A stretch of DNA of 64,000 bases from Sporofaciens musculi (GTDB lineage: Bacteria; Bacillota; Clostridia; Lachnospirales; Lachnospiraceae). Positions 35,428 through 44,340 of this stretch are shown here, piece by piece. The notes beneath the pieces are model-generated. The model was not told the DNA's origin. It did no database searches and worked only from the letters and a program-made list of their open reading frames with translations. The DNA is taken from positions 223,405 through 287,404 of the forward strand of contig NZ_WUQX01000003.1 of the NCBI RefSeq assembly GCF_009830285.1. Direction: 5' to 3'. The position numbers and the translations under genes were made by a program. The stretch's first letter is position 1. Every line of letters begins with the position of its first letter.

Positions 35428-36029
35428 ATGACAGAAACGCCGTCAATTGAAATGATTTTAAAGGACCTGGAGAAACTTAGTGAACATGTAAAAATGTATA
35501 ATACAGGGGCTTATCCCGCTTTTTTCTTCAACTGCACACGGTGCTTCGGATTCAGGATATTTTAGATATGCAGCTTAGCGATTTGTATTTTTGGGAAGAC
35601 GGCAGTATCAAGCTTCTTCCGGAGCTCATGTATGCGGGAGAGACTATTGAGCTTGATGAGAACGGGCGCAGGGAGCTTGCGTGGTATGCTCTGCAGCGGA
35701 TCGCTGTGTGCCAGGCGCAGGAGGAGGCATTGGATGACTGGCTGTGCGTCAACAAGCAGGGAAAGCAGCTCCAGCTACAGGCGTACCGCAAGATGCTGGA
35801 GCGTACCAGTGCGGAGCTTGGGTTCGGGGAAAATTATAATGTGGGCTACCTGCACAGCCTGTATGGATATCTGGCTATCGGCTGCGGAAGGAAGACTATA
35901 GACGAAACGGCAAAGGAATACCGTGTGGCGCGCTATTATCTGCTGAACAGGATATTTAAGGGCAGAAAGATACAGTATCTGGAGGATGTGATCCAACAGG
36001 TGGCAAATATTGAGGAGACGCAAGAATGA
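35428..36029 (+). CDS. Degenerate tyrosine-recombinase-like protein with possible -1 frameshift
   Basis: The first frame begins at ATG 35428 (GAAAGGAGC upstream) and ends at 35565. Coding continues in the -1 frame to 36029 with LQLHTVLRIQDILDMQLSDL, which matches the arginine box of tyrosine recombinases. HSLYGYLAIG matches the position of the HxxR box but has Tyr instead of Arg. The switch falls on T TTT TTC (35520-35526), in the correct phase for a tandem -1 slip, and a small hairpin (35534-35544) follows. The joined protein is about 200 residues and probably catalytically dead. Either a programmed frameshift or a simple indel in a T6 run explains it. Confidence 0.5.
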
Positions 36030-37021
36030 CATTGGAGAAGGTATATAGTGAATTGATGGATCTGTACAATACCAGCGGAAAGGAGTTTTTCACAGAAGCA
36101 GCCGCTTTTCTGTCAGACTGTCTGCCGGGCAGGGAGCATACAATCCTTGGCCGGAGTGAGGAGGACGGATGGAAGCTGGCGGCCTCAACGATCCGGGATC
36201 CGGATGAGACAGAATTCCTAAGGAGGGCCGCCGGAAAGGAATATAAAGATAACGGAAAAGAGTTTTTCTGCTTTACGTCACAAAGGCAGGGAATTCGCAG
36301 CCATCTGGCAGTAACGCTTTCGGTCCGCCGGCGCGGGACTGCCGGGTTATGGATTATAGAGAGCCAGGCGGGAGAAAAAATTAATCCGGATAAGTCGGTA
36401 TGGAGGATAGGGCAGCTGATGGCCTTTTTCTTACAGCTCTCACAGGATGAGAGGCTGCGGGTTTTAAACAGATATCTGGACGCCGCGACGGGACTGCCCG
36501 GCAGGATGTATTTCAGGCAGACGGCGGGCAGGATTCAGGAACAGGGGCACCAGGTGATCCTGTGCGGGTTTCGGTGGGATAAATACCGGGAGGGAATCCG
36601 CCTGAAAGGCTCCGAAGAGATGGGGGAAAGGGTACGGCAGCTTGCTGTGAAGGTTGCATCCCTTGAATTGGGGAATCTGTATGCATTGTCTGAGGACACC
36701 ATTGCAGTCATTTCCATAGCGGAAAGGCAGGAAGTGTATGCGCGGATGGAGAGCATCCTGGAAGAGGACGGGATGGGGAACGTAATAAAGGCAGTCATGA
36801 TGCGCCCGGAACCAAAACAGGAGATTATTACGGAGATGGAAGAACTGTTCAGCATGTGCAGTCCGGGGATTATCTGGTACAGGATGCAGGAGAAGGAGAG
36901 CGTATTCGCACCGTTTCTGAAAGCGGCTTCCCCGCAGAAAGAAGAGGGGAGCGCAGAAATAAATGAAGCAGGGGCAGACGGGAAGGAGGACCTGATGGAG
37001 GAATTTTTCAGGTCTCTGTGA
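36026..37021 (+). CDS. GAF-like protein with degenerate GGDEF domain
   Basis: A 331-residue protein overlapping its neighbours by four bases on both sides. Residues 10-130 look like a GAF-type sensor. DAATGLPGRMYF (about 152-163) is the characteristic beginning of a diguanylate cyclase domain. Where the GGDEF signature should be, the sequence is ALSEDTIAVIS, so GGDEF is replaced by SEDTI and the enzyme is almost certainly inactive. The C-terminal 40 residues are acidic. Inactive GGDEF domains often serve as ligand or protein binders. A signalling function within the conjugation operon is inferred. Confidence 0.6.
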   Translation: MTLEKVYSELMDLYNTSGKEFFTEAAAFLSDCLPGREHTILGRSEEDGWKLAASTIRDPDETEFLRRAAGKEYKDNGKEFFCFTSQRQGIRSHLAVTLSVRRRGTAGLWIIESQAGEKINPDKSVWRIGQLMAFFLQLSQDERLRVLNRYLDAATGLPGRMYFRQTAGRIQEQGHQVILCGFRWDKYREGIRLKGSEEMGERVRQLAVKVASLELGNLYALSEDTIAVISIAERQEVYARMESILEEDGMGNVIKAVMMRPEPKQEIITEMEELFSMCSPGIIWYRMQEKESVFAPFLKAASPQKEEGSAEINEAGADGKEDLMEEFFRSL

Positions 37022-37470
37022 AGAAAGGATGGTTTATGGGATATTGGAGATGGGCAGGCCTTTTCATGGCCTGGCTTCTTATGGCGTGGATCCCTTTAAG
37101 TCCGGTACATGCGGCAGATAAGGCTAGACAGGAAGATGTCTATGATTCCCTGCAGGAGAGTATAGAGAAGAACTGGACGGACGGATTTGAACATCTGGAA
37201 GCAACAGATGAGATAGAGGTGAAAGGGCCTTTGATGGAGCGGATTCTGCGCAGCATTGCAAATGTCTTTTACAGGCATTTGGTGGGAATCAAAGGGTGGT
37301 CTTTGTTTATCGGTGTGATTTCGCTTGTAGTCGGTGTGTTTATCGCGGTGACTGCGAAACTGAATAAAAAGCTGAGGAGATTCGCGATTACTTTTTTTGT
37401 GGTAACAGTACCGTTACTGCTGATTATTTTTACATTTGGCATTACAAAGCTGGTCAGTATATTTATATAG
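37018..37470 (+). CDS. Small exported/membrane protein of the conjugation operon
   Basis: A 150-residue protein with a signal peptide ending near SPVHAADK, an acidic loop and two hydrophobic segments (about 93-113 and 121-145). GTG 37018 overlaps the previous stop; ATG 37036 is an alternative with AAAGGA upstream. The topology (signal, loop, two helices) echoes the pilin gene at 24796. Unknown family. Confidence 0.5.
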   Translation: MKKGWFMGYWRWAGLFMAWLLMAWIPLSPVHAADKARQEDVYDSLQESIEKNWTDGFEHLEATDEIEVKGPLMERILRSIANVFYRHLVGIKGWSLFIGVISLVVGVFIAVTAKLNKKLRRFAITFFVVTVPLLLIIFTFGITKLVSIFI

Positions 37471-37487
37471 GAAGAAAGGGGTTATTT

Positions 37488-38507
37488 ATGAATACTTTGC
37501 AGAATATCAGCGACCTGTTCCTGGGAAACCAAGGAAACCGGCCGGGGGTGCCGGAAAGAAAGGGACATCTGAAAAAATACGAGTCGGCATTCCAAAGCGG
37601 GGAATATATGATGCTGTCGTTTTCCAGGGTGGATTCCATAACAGGGGATCTTTCCCAGGTAGACGAAGATATCACGGTCATCATGCCGGCGGATCAGATT
37701 AACGGGAAACCTTACGACCTGCGCTACCGGGCGCAGAAGCTGGAGGATGTGTACTGTGTCAAGGTGACAGGGATTGATCCGGTTAGAAAAGTCGTATATG
37801 TGAGCCATCAGGCGGCAAGGCTTGAAAAGCGTCCGGAGATAGAGGCGGAGCTTAAGAGATATCTTTCAAAAAAGGAGAAGACACCGGTTGTCGTAAAGGG
37901 CAAGGTGCTGAAGATACAGACAAAGATGGTAAAGGGCGAGCCGGTAGATACCGGGGTGTGGCTTGACCTGTGCGGTGTGGGGATTCCGGCATTTATCTAT
38001 GTGGGGAACTGGAAAAGGACATTTACAGAGACCCTGCGCGGGAAAGCGTCTTACGGGGACATCCTGGACGTGATGGTTCTGGAGAGGGTGGAAAGGAAGG
38101 GGATGTATTATTATTCCTGCTCGCGCAAGGAACTGGTACAGGACCCATGGGACAGCAAGGAACTGGAAGAAAAGTACCATAAAGGCGATATTGTGAAAAT
38201 CCGGTGCCTTTCAAAAAGGGAGAATCACTGGTTTGGAGAAATCAACGGGTTGGACGACATTCAGGTGTTTGCGGAATATCCTTCCCAGAGGCATAACTTT
38301 GCCATTGTACCGGGGATGGAATATATGGGGACAATCTATTACATCAATGCCAGTGAGCGCTCTTTGAAGGCCAGGGTATTTCAGGCTCTTTCGCTGGAAC
38401 AGATTGCAAGTGAGAATGAAATCCCTGCAGAGGAGCCGGGGGATGAAGGTCCGGTATATATAAGCGGTGAACCAGAGAATCAAGATAGTGGGGCAGAGGA
38501 GGTATAA
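37488..38507 (+). CDS. Protein with S1-like OB-fold repeats
   Basis: A 339-residue soluble protein. Three segments each have the strand pattern of an S1/OB RNA-binding fold, most clearly the first (about 40-110) and second (about 128-215, KGKVLKIQTKMVKGEPVDTGVWLDL written in pieces: KGKVLKIQTK and GVWLDLCGVG). The third covers about 235-305. The acidic tail is disordered. Such ribosomal-protein-S1-like proteins are not standard channel parts. RNA or single-strand DNA binding in the operon is a possibility, drawn from the fold only. Confidence 0.5.
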   Translation: MNTLQNISDLFLGNQGNRPGVPERKGHLKKYESAFQSGEYMMLSFSRVDSITGDLSQVDEDITVIMPADQINGKPYDLRYRAQKLEDVYCVKVTGIDPVRKVVYVSHQAARLEKRPEIEAELKRYLSKKEKTPVVVKGKVLKIQTKMVKGEPVDTGVWLDLCGVGIPAFIYVGNWKRTFTETLRGKASYGDILDVMVLERVERKGMYYYSCSRKELVQDPWDSKELEEKYHKGDIVKIRCLSKRENHWFGEINGLDDIQVFAEYPSQRHNFAIVPGMEYMGTIYYINASERSLKARVFQALSLEQIASENEIPAEEPGDEGPVYISGEPENQDSGAEEV

Positions 38508-38509
38508 GA

Positions 38510-39517
38510 GTGGAAGGAACGGAAACCCGCGCCGCGCGGGATATCGTGGCAACGATGGGGGACAAGGTACTGTTTGCTTATATTCCGGAGATGGAGGTCA
38601 GCGTACCGGAATCGGACAGAAGGAACTCCCTGGATAAGATCGCATGTTATTATCATGCAGAGCAGTTTGTGTTATCGGATCTGTATATCGGCTATGCAGT
38701 CTCGCTGTACCGGTTTACGATTCCCAAGGTGGTTGCTGCGACGGTGAAAGTACTGGGGAATTTCTGGCCGAAGAAGAATGTGCCTAAGAATATAGACAGG
38801 GAGGCGCTGCTTAGCAGGATCAAGAAAATGTGTGGGATGGGGATGCTGCGCAGGTTTGTCTATCAGCTGAACGGCAATAATATTGTGCTGTATTCTACGA
38901 CGCCGGAATTTTCAAAGGTCATTTATCAGGCATTGAAGATGAATACGGATGCAAGGCCGGAGAAAGATATGATACCGCCGATTGAGATTGTGGAGAGGGC
39001 GGCGGCATCCTTAGTAAGTTCGGAGCTTCTGAAAAGTCCATATCTGAAAGCGTTTGATTTTATGCCTGACTACAGGGATTCGGAGGGGCGGATCACATTT
39101 AACTCTAAGCTGACGCATGAAGTGGGGGATAAACGTTTTGTGACGATTATAGAGCCGTTTTTCACCAGGGTTGACAGCAAGCGTTTTACAAAGGAGGAAT
39201 GGGAGCGGTATCTCTCCCGGAAGGTATACGGGCTTCGTGCCTATATGGAGCAGATTGCCGGGAAGGAATCCTGCAGGGTTCAGTTGGTTGTAGTCTGTGA
39301 AGATATGGAGGATTTTAAAAAGATTGCCACGGTTATCTGCAATGTATTTCCAGAGCATGCGTTGGAGCAGATCTATTATACGGCAGAAGGGGCGTTAAAG
39401 AGCGTCAATTATGATATCCGGCAGAGTATGGTGCGTATTACATCCTTGAAGCAGGGGAGTGATTCCATGAAGCTGCCTGGAAGTGTCTCATCGAAGCTTG
39501 CGTATTCATTTTTCTAA
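38510..39517 (+). CDS. Winged-helix/nuclease-like hypothetical protein
   Basis: A 335-residue protein starting at GTG 38510 (GAGGAGG upstream). Residues 60-140 form a winged-helix-like block (LLSRIKKMCGMGMLRRFVYQ), and the second half has alternating strands and helices, including VTIIEPFFTR and VQLVVVCEDM, similar in shape to replication-relaxation proteins. It ends the conjugation operon apart from a tiny membrane ORF. No catalytic residues stand out. Confidence 0.45.
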   Translation: MEGTETRAARDIVATMGDKVLFAYIPEMEVSVPESDRRNSLDKIACYYHAEQFVLSDLYIGYAVSLYRFTIPKVVAATVKVLGNFWPKKNVPKNIDREALLSRIKKMCGMGMLRRFVYQLNGNNIVLYSTTPEFSKVIYQALKMNTDARPEKDMIPPIEIVERAAASLVSSELLKSPYLKAFDFMPDYRDSEGRITFNSKLTHEVGDKRFVTIIEPFFTRVDSKRFTKEEWERYLSRKVYGLRAYMEQIAGKESCRVQLVVVCEDMEDFKKIATVICNVFPEHALEQIYYTAEGALKSVNYDIRQSMVRITSLKQGSDSMKLPGSVSSKLAYSFF

Positions 39518-39519
39518 TT

Positions 39520-39660
39520 ATGGGGAAGAAAGAGAAGCTGCTTCTGGCGGGATGCGTTGTGCTCGTGTTCTTTGAGCTGGTGAAGTACGGGTGGGCTGTC
39601 AGGGTAGTGGTTTTAGGGTTTATTGGTTATCAGGTGTATGTGCGGTGGAGGAATAGGTAA
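39520..39660 (+). CDS. 46-residue membrane microprotein
   Basis: A short open frame starting three bases after the previous stop. It has a basic start (MGKKEK), a long hydrophobic stretch (LLLAGCVVLVFFELV) and a second one before a basic end (VRWRNR). No ribosome site is visible, so translation would rely on coupling. It is the last gene of the tra operon if real. Confidence 0.4.
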   Translation: MGKKEKLLLAGCVVLVFFELVKYGWAVRVVVLGFIGYQVYVRWRNR

Positions 39661-39701
39661 TATTAATTCTGTATTAAAGTGAGTTTTATTTGTAACACGA
39701 A

Positions 39702-39725
39702 TGTAATACGTTGTAGTGTATTACA
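39702..39725. promoter_or_regulatory. Inverted repeat TGTAATAC-N8-GTATTACA
   Basis: A perfect 8-base inverted repeat in the 560-base gap after the tra operon, with a third half-site TGTAACAC nearby at about 39691. It looks like a repressor operator. A weak hairpin plus T-run lies at 39779-39797. The gap otherwise holds only the small frame listed next. Confidence 0.4.
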
Positions 39726-39972
39726 ATATGGTAAATCTGCAAGGAAAATTGGAAAAATGATAGAAAAATAAGAAGGCAGACAAAGTAGTCTTTTTTATTG
39801 ATGCGGCGGCTGTATTCGCCCTGTAGGCTGCCGGAGAGGGGGCGGGTTTTCTGATTCCTTTCACTATTGAAGGTGAAAACCTCAATAAAATCTCAACAAA
39901 ACGGGGAAAAGTAATCAGATTCTTAGAAGTCTCATTGAGGGAATATGGTGTATAATGAGGAAGGATCAATTG

Positions 39973-40080
39973 ATGAAAATTCGGTTATTTACGCAGGGGG
40001 GAAGGATTAATCTGGTAAGGATTTTACTCTTACAAATAGGAGGCTCTTTTGACTACCCACATTTGTTAAATGATATTTAG
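39973..40080 (+). CDS. Possible 35-residue peptide
   Basis: A short frame with GGAAGGATC upstream encodes a basic, partly hydrophobic peptide (MKIRLFTQGGRINL...). It precedes the LytTR regulatory region and could be a peptide signal, but nothing confirms translation. Confidence 0.2.
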   Translation: MKIRLFTQGGRINLVRILLLQIGGSFDYPHLLNDI

Positions 40081-40226
40081 AGGAAGCGCATGGCATACGT
40101 AGAATACGGGATGAAATATTTTTTAGAGTCAAAAATATAGTTTTCCCGGACAATATGATGCAGTAAAATATATGGGCTGTTATAATGTGTCGTATACAAT
40201 ACGTGGGTTTTATAAAGGAGTAGAAA

Positions 40227-40787
40227 ATGACGAGATACAATAGTATGGAGGTAGAGGTTATTAAATTGGGGCTTCGTGACATCGAAGACCTTGGATTATC
40301 AAGCAAGGATGCATTGGAGAAAAGTGTCGTCTGGCTTAGGGATAAGTATGAGACAACAGGTGATGTAAGGTATCTGGACAAAGCAGTATGGCATATCTAT
40401 GCTTATCTGGAAATGGGGTATCCATATGAAAGCGGGAAGGCGGAATTTCAGGCTGTATTGGATGCTCTTGGAGAGAAAGAGGAAGAGGTGTTTCCAAAAC
40501 GAAGCTGGGGAAGCAAGAAGGTTCCCTTGAAGAAGATGCGGATTAACCAGCTGCTAGGAAAATGGAATCCAGGTTTGCATTCGATGAAAATATCTGATGC
40601 GGTGGAAGATATTATAGAAAAAACCCGAAACAGGCAGATTGGAGAATATACATATCATTGTGGAAGGGTGATAAAGCAGGATGGGGAAAATACTTTGTGG
40701 GAGAATACCTGTAAGCTCTATGTCCGGGATGAGGAAGTTGTGTTTCATAATGTAAATAGGGGTAAATATTATATTCTTGCAGAATGA
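40227..40787 (+). CDS. Hypothetical 186-residue protein
   Basis: A soluble protein with a helical, Lys/Glu-rich N-terminus (about 1-110) and a beta-rich end (YTYHCGRVIK ... CKLYVRDEEVVFH). AAGGAG precedes the ATG. It stands alone, upstream of the LytTR cis-element, with no membrane segment or recognised motif. Confidence 0.5.
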   Translation: MTRYNSMEVEVIKLGLRDIEDLGLSSKDALEKSVVWLRDKYETTGDVRYLDKAVWHIYAYLEMGYPYESGKAEFQAVLDALGEKEEEVFPKRSWGSKKVPLKKMRINQLLGKWNPGLHSMKISDAVEDIIEKTRNRQIGEYTYHCGRVIKQDGENTLWENTCKLYVRDEEVVFHNVNRGKYYILAE

Positions 40788-40804
40788 AAGCATGGATTTG
40801 GGAT

Positions 40805-40867
40805 TTTTCACGGTCAAAAATGAATTTTAAAGGACAAAGGATGAAAAAATTTAATTTATGGTATTCT
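40805..40867 (+). promoter_or_regulatory. LytTR binding element and -10, copy 1
   Basis: The stretch 40805-40843 (TTTTCACGGTCAAAAATG then ATTTTAAAGGACAAAGG) matches 43014-43050 upstream of the secreted-protein gene. Both have a TATNCT -10 about 57 bases from the start of the element (here 40862-40867). The element has two direct half-sites about 21 bases apart, the layout of LytTR-regulator sites. It precedes the regulator gene, implying autoregulation. Confidence 0.6.
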
Positions 40868-40909
40868 TATAAGCGTAAGGTGGACGGAATCGACTAGAAA
40901 AGAGGGCAA

Positions 40910-41626
40910 ATGATGAATATTGCACTTATAGATGATGAGACAGCAATTCTCGAAGATGTCAGAAAGTGTGTTGAGACTGAAATTTTGCCGCAGGATGAGG
41001 TGAATCTTTTTGTTTATACAAGGGCGAAAGACTTTCTTCAGGAGATAGAACAGGGAGATCAGTTTGATATCCTGGTTTCAGACATTGATATGCCGGATAT
41101 GGGTGGACTGGAGTTGGGGAAAAGACTGCATGAAGAGGGTGGCGGTCCTTACCTGGTATTCCTGACAGCATATCTTGAATATGCATCGGAGAGTTACATA
41201 CTAGAGGCGTATCAATATATTCTCAAAGAAGATATGAAAAAGAGGCTGCCGCCTATCCTTAGACAGTTGATTGACCGTGTGAAGAAGGAGAAACAACAGT
41301 TTAGGATGATTGGCACACCGACGAGTAAGGTGCGAGTGTATTATCGAGATATGATATACATAGAGAAGGAAAAGGGATCAAAATATATTTGCTACATAAC
41401 TGAACATGCTATTTATAAAGAAAGGATCTCATTAAAAAAGCTGAGCGAGAAGCTGGAAAGTGATGAATTTATCTTAATTGAACGAGGATACATTATAAAT
41501 GTTTCTCATATTGCCAGTATGAAGGACGGTATGGTCCTGATGGATAATGGAGCAAGAATTTTTGTAAATAGAATCAGCTTCAAGAAAATAAAAGAGCAGA
41601 TTAGTCTGTATAGGGGGAATCTGTAA
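40910..41626 (+). CDS. LytTR-family response regulator
   Basis: An AgrA/ComE-like transcription regulator of 238 residues. The receiver domain has ALIDDE and the phosphoacceptor D58 in LVSDIDMPDMGG. The LytTR DNA-binding domain spans about 140-238 (YYRDMIYIEKEKGSKYICY ... ERGYIINVSHI). ATG 40910 and 40913 are both possible after AGAGGGC. The stop overlaps the kinase ATG (TAATG at 41624), so the pair is coupled. It likely binds the two cis-elements at 40805 and 43014. Confidence 0.88.
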   Translation: MMNIALIDDETAILEDVRKCVETEILPQDEVNLFVYTRAKDFLQEIEQGDQFDILVSDIDMPDMGGLELGKRLHEEGGGPYLVFLTAYLEYASESYILEAYQYILKEDMKKRLPPILRQLIDRVKKEKQQFRMIGTPTSKVRVYYRDMIYIEKEKGSKYICYITEHAIYKERISLKKLSEKLESDEFILIERGYIINVSHIASMKDGMVLMDNGARIFVNRISFKKIKEQISLYRGNL

Positions 41627-42931
41627 TGGTTATTAAAGCTCTTCTTATGGGAATTTCTCTTTTTGAAGTGGGGATGTTGTACTGGCTGTTATGCGGGACT
41701 GTATTAGAGAAACAGTATTTTTGTAAAAGAGAATGGGTAATTTTATGTGCGAATATTGTCGGGACAGGTATAGATGTAGGAGGAAATCGCAGTCTGATAT
41801 TTTTCGCAGTTTGCATTTATTGTATGTGTTGCTGTCACATGTATATGTGTGTTATTGATAAGTGGGCAGTATAAATTTTTAAGAATTATCACAGTTATCT
41901 TATATTATGCTTTAGTGGCATTGCTGGATTTTTTCGCTGCTTTTGTGAGTATGATAGTATTAAGGCATGAATTTAAAAATGTGGTCTATTTATATGCGAA
42001 TTCAATAATGGAATGTATCCTCTTTTTTTGTGTAAGGCTTATCGTTGCATGCTGTGTATATCAGATTGTCAGACTGAAATTTGAGAAAGCATACATACGT
42101 GAATTTCAAAATCTGTTATTGGCGATTACGATTATTATGTGTTTCATGCTAAAGTACTATCAGATAGCAATTGTAAATATGATGTTTGAGGGCAGAGAAC
42201 AGGAAGCAGGAACAACGGGGCTGTCTCTTATAGGCGTTTTGTTGATTACACTTTTTACCGGAATCGTGTTCTTGAAGAACAAGACGCTTGAAAAGGAAAA
42301 AGAATTGCTGATTATGCGTGACACTATGGTGACACAAAAGTATACTGAATTAGAAAAAGCCATGGAAAAGAACCGGCAGTTATCTCATGATCTAAAGAAC
42401 CATATATTAGTTTTAAAGCATTTTAAGATGGAAGAGAATTATGAAGGGATAGATAAATATATAGAAGAAATAGAACAGAATTTTTTTGACACAAAGAGAG
42501 GAGTATGGACAGGAAACCAGATAGCAGATATGCTTCTGGAGCAGAAGCGAACCCTGGCAGAACAAGAAGGTATAACATTTACAATACAGGCAGTACCGAT
42601 TGCAGAGTGGTTGTTTGATGATAGTGACACATGTTCCCTGTTAGGGAATCTTCTTGACAATGCGATTGAGGCATGTATGAGAATGGACGAAAATGCGAAT
42701 AAATGGATATCTGTAAAGATAGAGAATCAAAAACAGTTATTATTTATAAAGACAGAAAACTCTGTTAAGGAAGCTCCTGTTATGGAGAAGGGAAGGCTAG
42801 TATCTGTGAAAGGGGATAAAATGAGACATGGATACGGATTAAAAAATGTGGAGCGGATTTTGAATAAATATGATGGTACGATTGCATATTTAAGTAGAGA
42901 CAAAGCTTTTCAAATTAAGCTTTTGATCTAA
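41626..42931 (+). pseudogene. AgrC-like histidine kinase, frameshifted
   Basis: Sensor kinase of the HPK10 type. The N-terminal membrane domain starts in one frame (41626, hydrophobic helices) and continues in another from about 41798-41870. Frame 1 would end at 41874. The rest has several more membrane helices, the histidine box QLSHDLKNHI, the NLLDNAIEA asparagine box and GYGLKNV. The whole would be about 435 residues. One missing or extra base separates the halves, so either the kinase is dead or there is one sequence error. No AgrB/AgrD gene was seen beside it. Confidence 0.7.
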
Positions 42932-43013
42932 TAAAACAAATATTAGGAGAAATTTTGTTATATTTAGATAGGTGATTATATAATTTCTTAGTCTTGTTAG
43001 TGGGAAAAGAAAA

Positions 43014-43077
43014 TTTTGACAGCCCAAAATGCATTTTTACGGACAATGGGTAGAAATCCTAAGAAAAATAATATACT
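43014..43077 (+). promoter_or_regulatory. LytTR binding element and -10, copy 2
   Basis: The same element as at 40805 (43014-43050), with TATACT at 43072-43077. It lies upstream of the secreted-protein gene at 43128 and probably makes it a target of the LytTR regulator. Confidence 0.6.
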
Positions 43078-43127
43078 GGATGTATAAGATATCTTATAAA
43101 TTAATTTGACACAAAGGAGACTAGGAA

Positions 43128-43658
43128 ATGAAAAAATTCAACAAATTAGTATCATTGATGTTGGTAGGAGCTATGATGTTAGGAATGTGTACTACTGCTT
43201 ATGCAAAGGATGAAAGTAATGTTAAACAGTATAATAGCATTCAGGAAGTATTAGAAGAAAATGAGTCTATGCAGGATCTTATTCTTTCAGGTGAGAATTT
43301 GTCACGTCCGGCAATGGCACCATTGACGAGCATGCAGGTTATGTGGGTAAATTCACAAGATGCAGGAGAAGAACATATATCTGCAGGCCAGTATGCAACA
43401 AAGTTGGATCATGGTGGAGATTGGTTTCAGGTCATAACACTTGAGGTTGGATTTAGTTCTGTGCGTTGGGCAAAGTTTAAACATATGGAAATGTAGTCCA
43501 CCGATACGGAATATGTTGATCTAAATGGTGATAATATCATGGACGGAGTATTAAGATTATGGACGATTAATACGAGTTATACAAGTGGTAAATTTGAATA
43601 TAGTGCGTGGTCTGTTCAAACGTCTAAAGAGTTCAGTACATGGATTAATGTTTTATAA
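43128..43658 (+). pseudogene. Secreted protein with an in-frame TAG
   Basis: The frame begins with a textbook signal peptide (Lys start, hydrophobic core, cleavage after TTAYA) and AAAGGAG upstream. TAG at 43494-43496 stops it after 122 codons, but the same frame continues with well-formed coding sequence (EYVDLNGDNIMDGVLRLW, with a DxNxD calcium-loop-like motif) to TAA at 43658. The full product would be about 176 residues. Its promoter carries the LytTR element. Loss by a point mutation is the simplest reading. Confidence 0.6.
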
Positions 43659-43676
43659 GTTGGGAGATGGATTTTC

Positions 43677-44066
43677 ATGGAAATAGGTTTTTATACAAAT
43701 AATTATGTGAATACTTATAATAATAAGAGTGTCAAAAACAAAAAGTCATTTGATGGACTGGACATTCTGGGACCGGAAGCGCCAAATGAAGTGAAAGAAG
43801 CCTGGAATAAAGCGGAGAAAGAATGTGGTATAAATGGGTATGGGTATGGGGTGAATTCAGGAGGCAAGCTTACATGCCTTACGAGTCTGTTTGCCATGTC
43901 ATTGGAGAGCGCTTATAATGGCGGCGGACGTGATATTCTGGGGACTACTGTGCATTCAGCAAAAACAGCGGTTCAAAAGGCACTTGACAGGTTAGGAATA
44001 CCTCAGGATAGTAAAGAAAAAAAGGAGAAGTTTTTTTACGAATCATTTTTGCGTTATTTAAACTAA
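43677..44066 (+). CDS. Hypothetical 129-residue protein
   Basis: A small soluble protein with many Asn/Lys/Tyr residues at its start and a Gly-rich centre (NGYGYGVNSGGK). It has no signal peptide. It follows the secreted-protein gene by 18 bases with GGGAGATGG upstream and is probably co-expressed with it under the LytTR regulator. Not recognised. Confidence 0.5.
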   Translation: MEIGFYTNNYVNTYNNKSVKNKKSFDGLDILGPEAPNEVKEAWNKAEKECGINGYGYGVNSGGKLTCLTSLFAMSLESAYNGGGRDILGTTVHSAKTAVQKALDRLGIPQDSKEKKEKFFYESFLRYLN

Positions 44067-44154
44067 GATAAAAATTAGGATAGTGTAAAACGATTTATGA
44101 AAAAATCGAACCTCTTTCCTTGGTGTTGACCAATTATATTATACTTACAGGAAC

Positions 44155-44210
44155 CCGGTGAAGGCTGAATTAGATGGACTTTCAGCCTTCACCGGCTTTC
44201 CGATTTTTTT
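44155..44210 (+). terminator. Strong hairpin with T-run
   Basis: CCGGTGAAGGCTGAA (44155-44169) pairs perfectly with 44181-44195, and a T7 run follows at 44204-44210 after eight bases. It marks the end of the LytTR-controlled unit or an attenuator for a lost gene. Between it and 44335 a short coding-like stretch ends VTIEFTGGVDF...RIRL, a remnant I cannot name. Confidence 0.5.
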
Positions 44211-44340
44211 GATCGCTTAAGCCAAAGAAGGGGGGATAGGCTAATAACCTCTGTAACCATTGAATTTACTGGGGGAGTCGATTTTGAGCATATAAAGTTT
44301 ACAGTACCAAAAGTAGTAGAAAGGATTAGACTATAGTTTG

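Noticed and set aside
35428..36029. An active integrase for the element.
   Set aside because: The HxxR arginine is replaced, the gene is split in two frames and it is embedded in the tra operon, so catalysis is unlikely.
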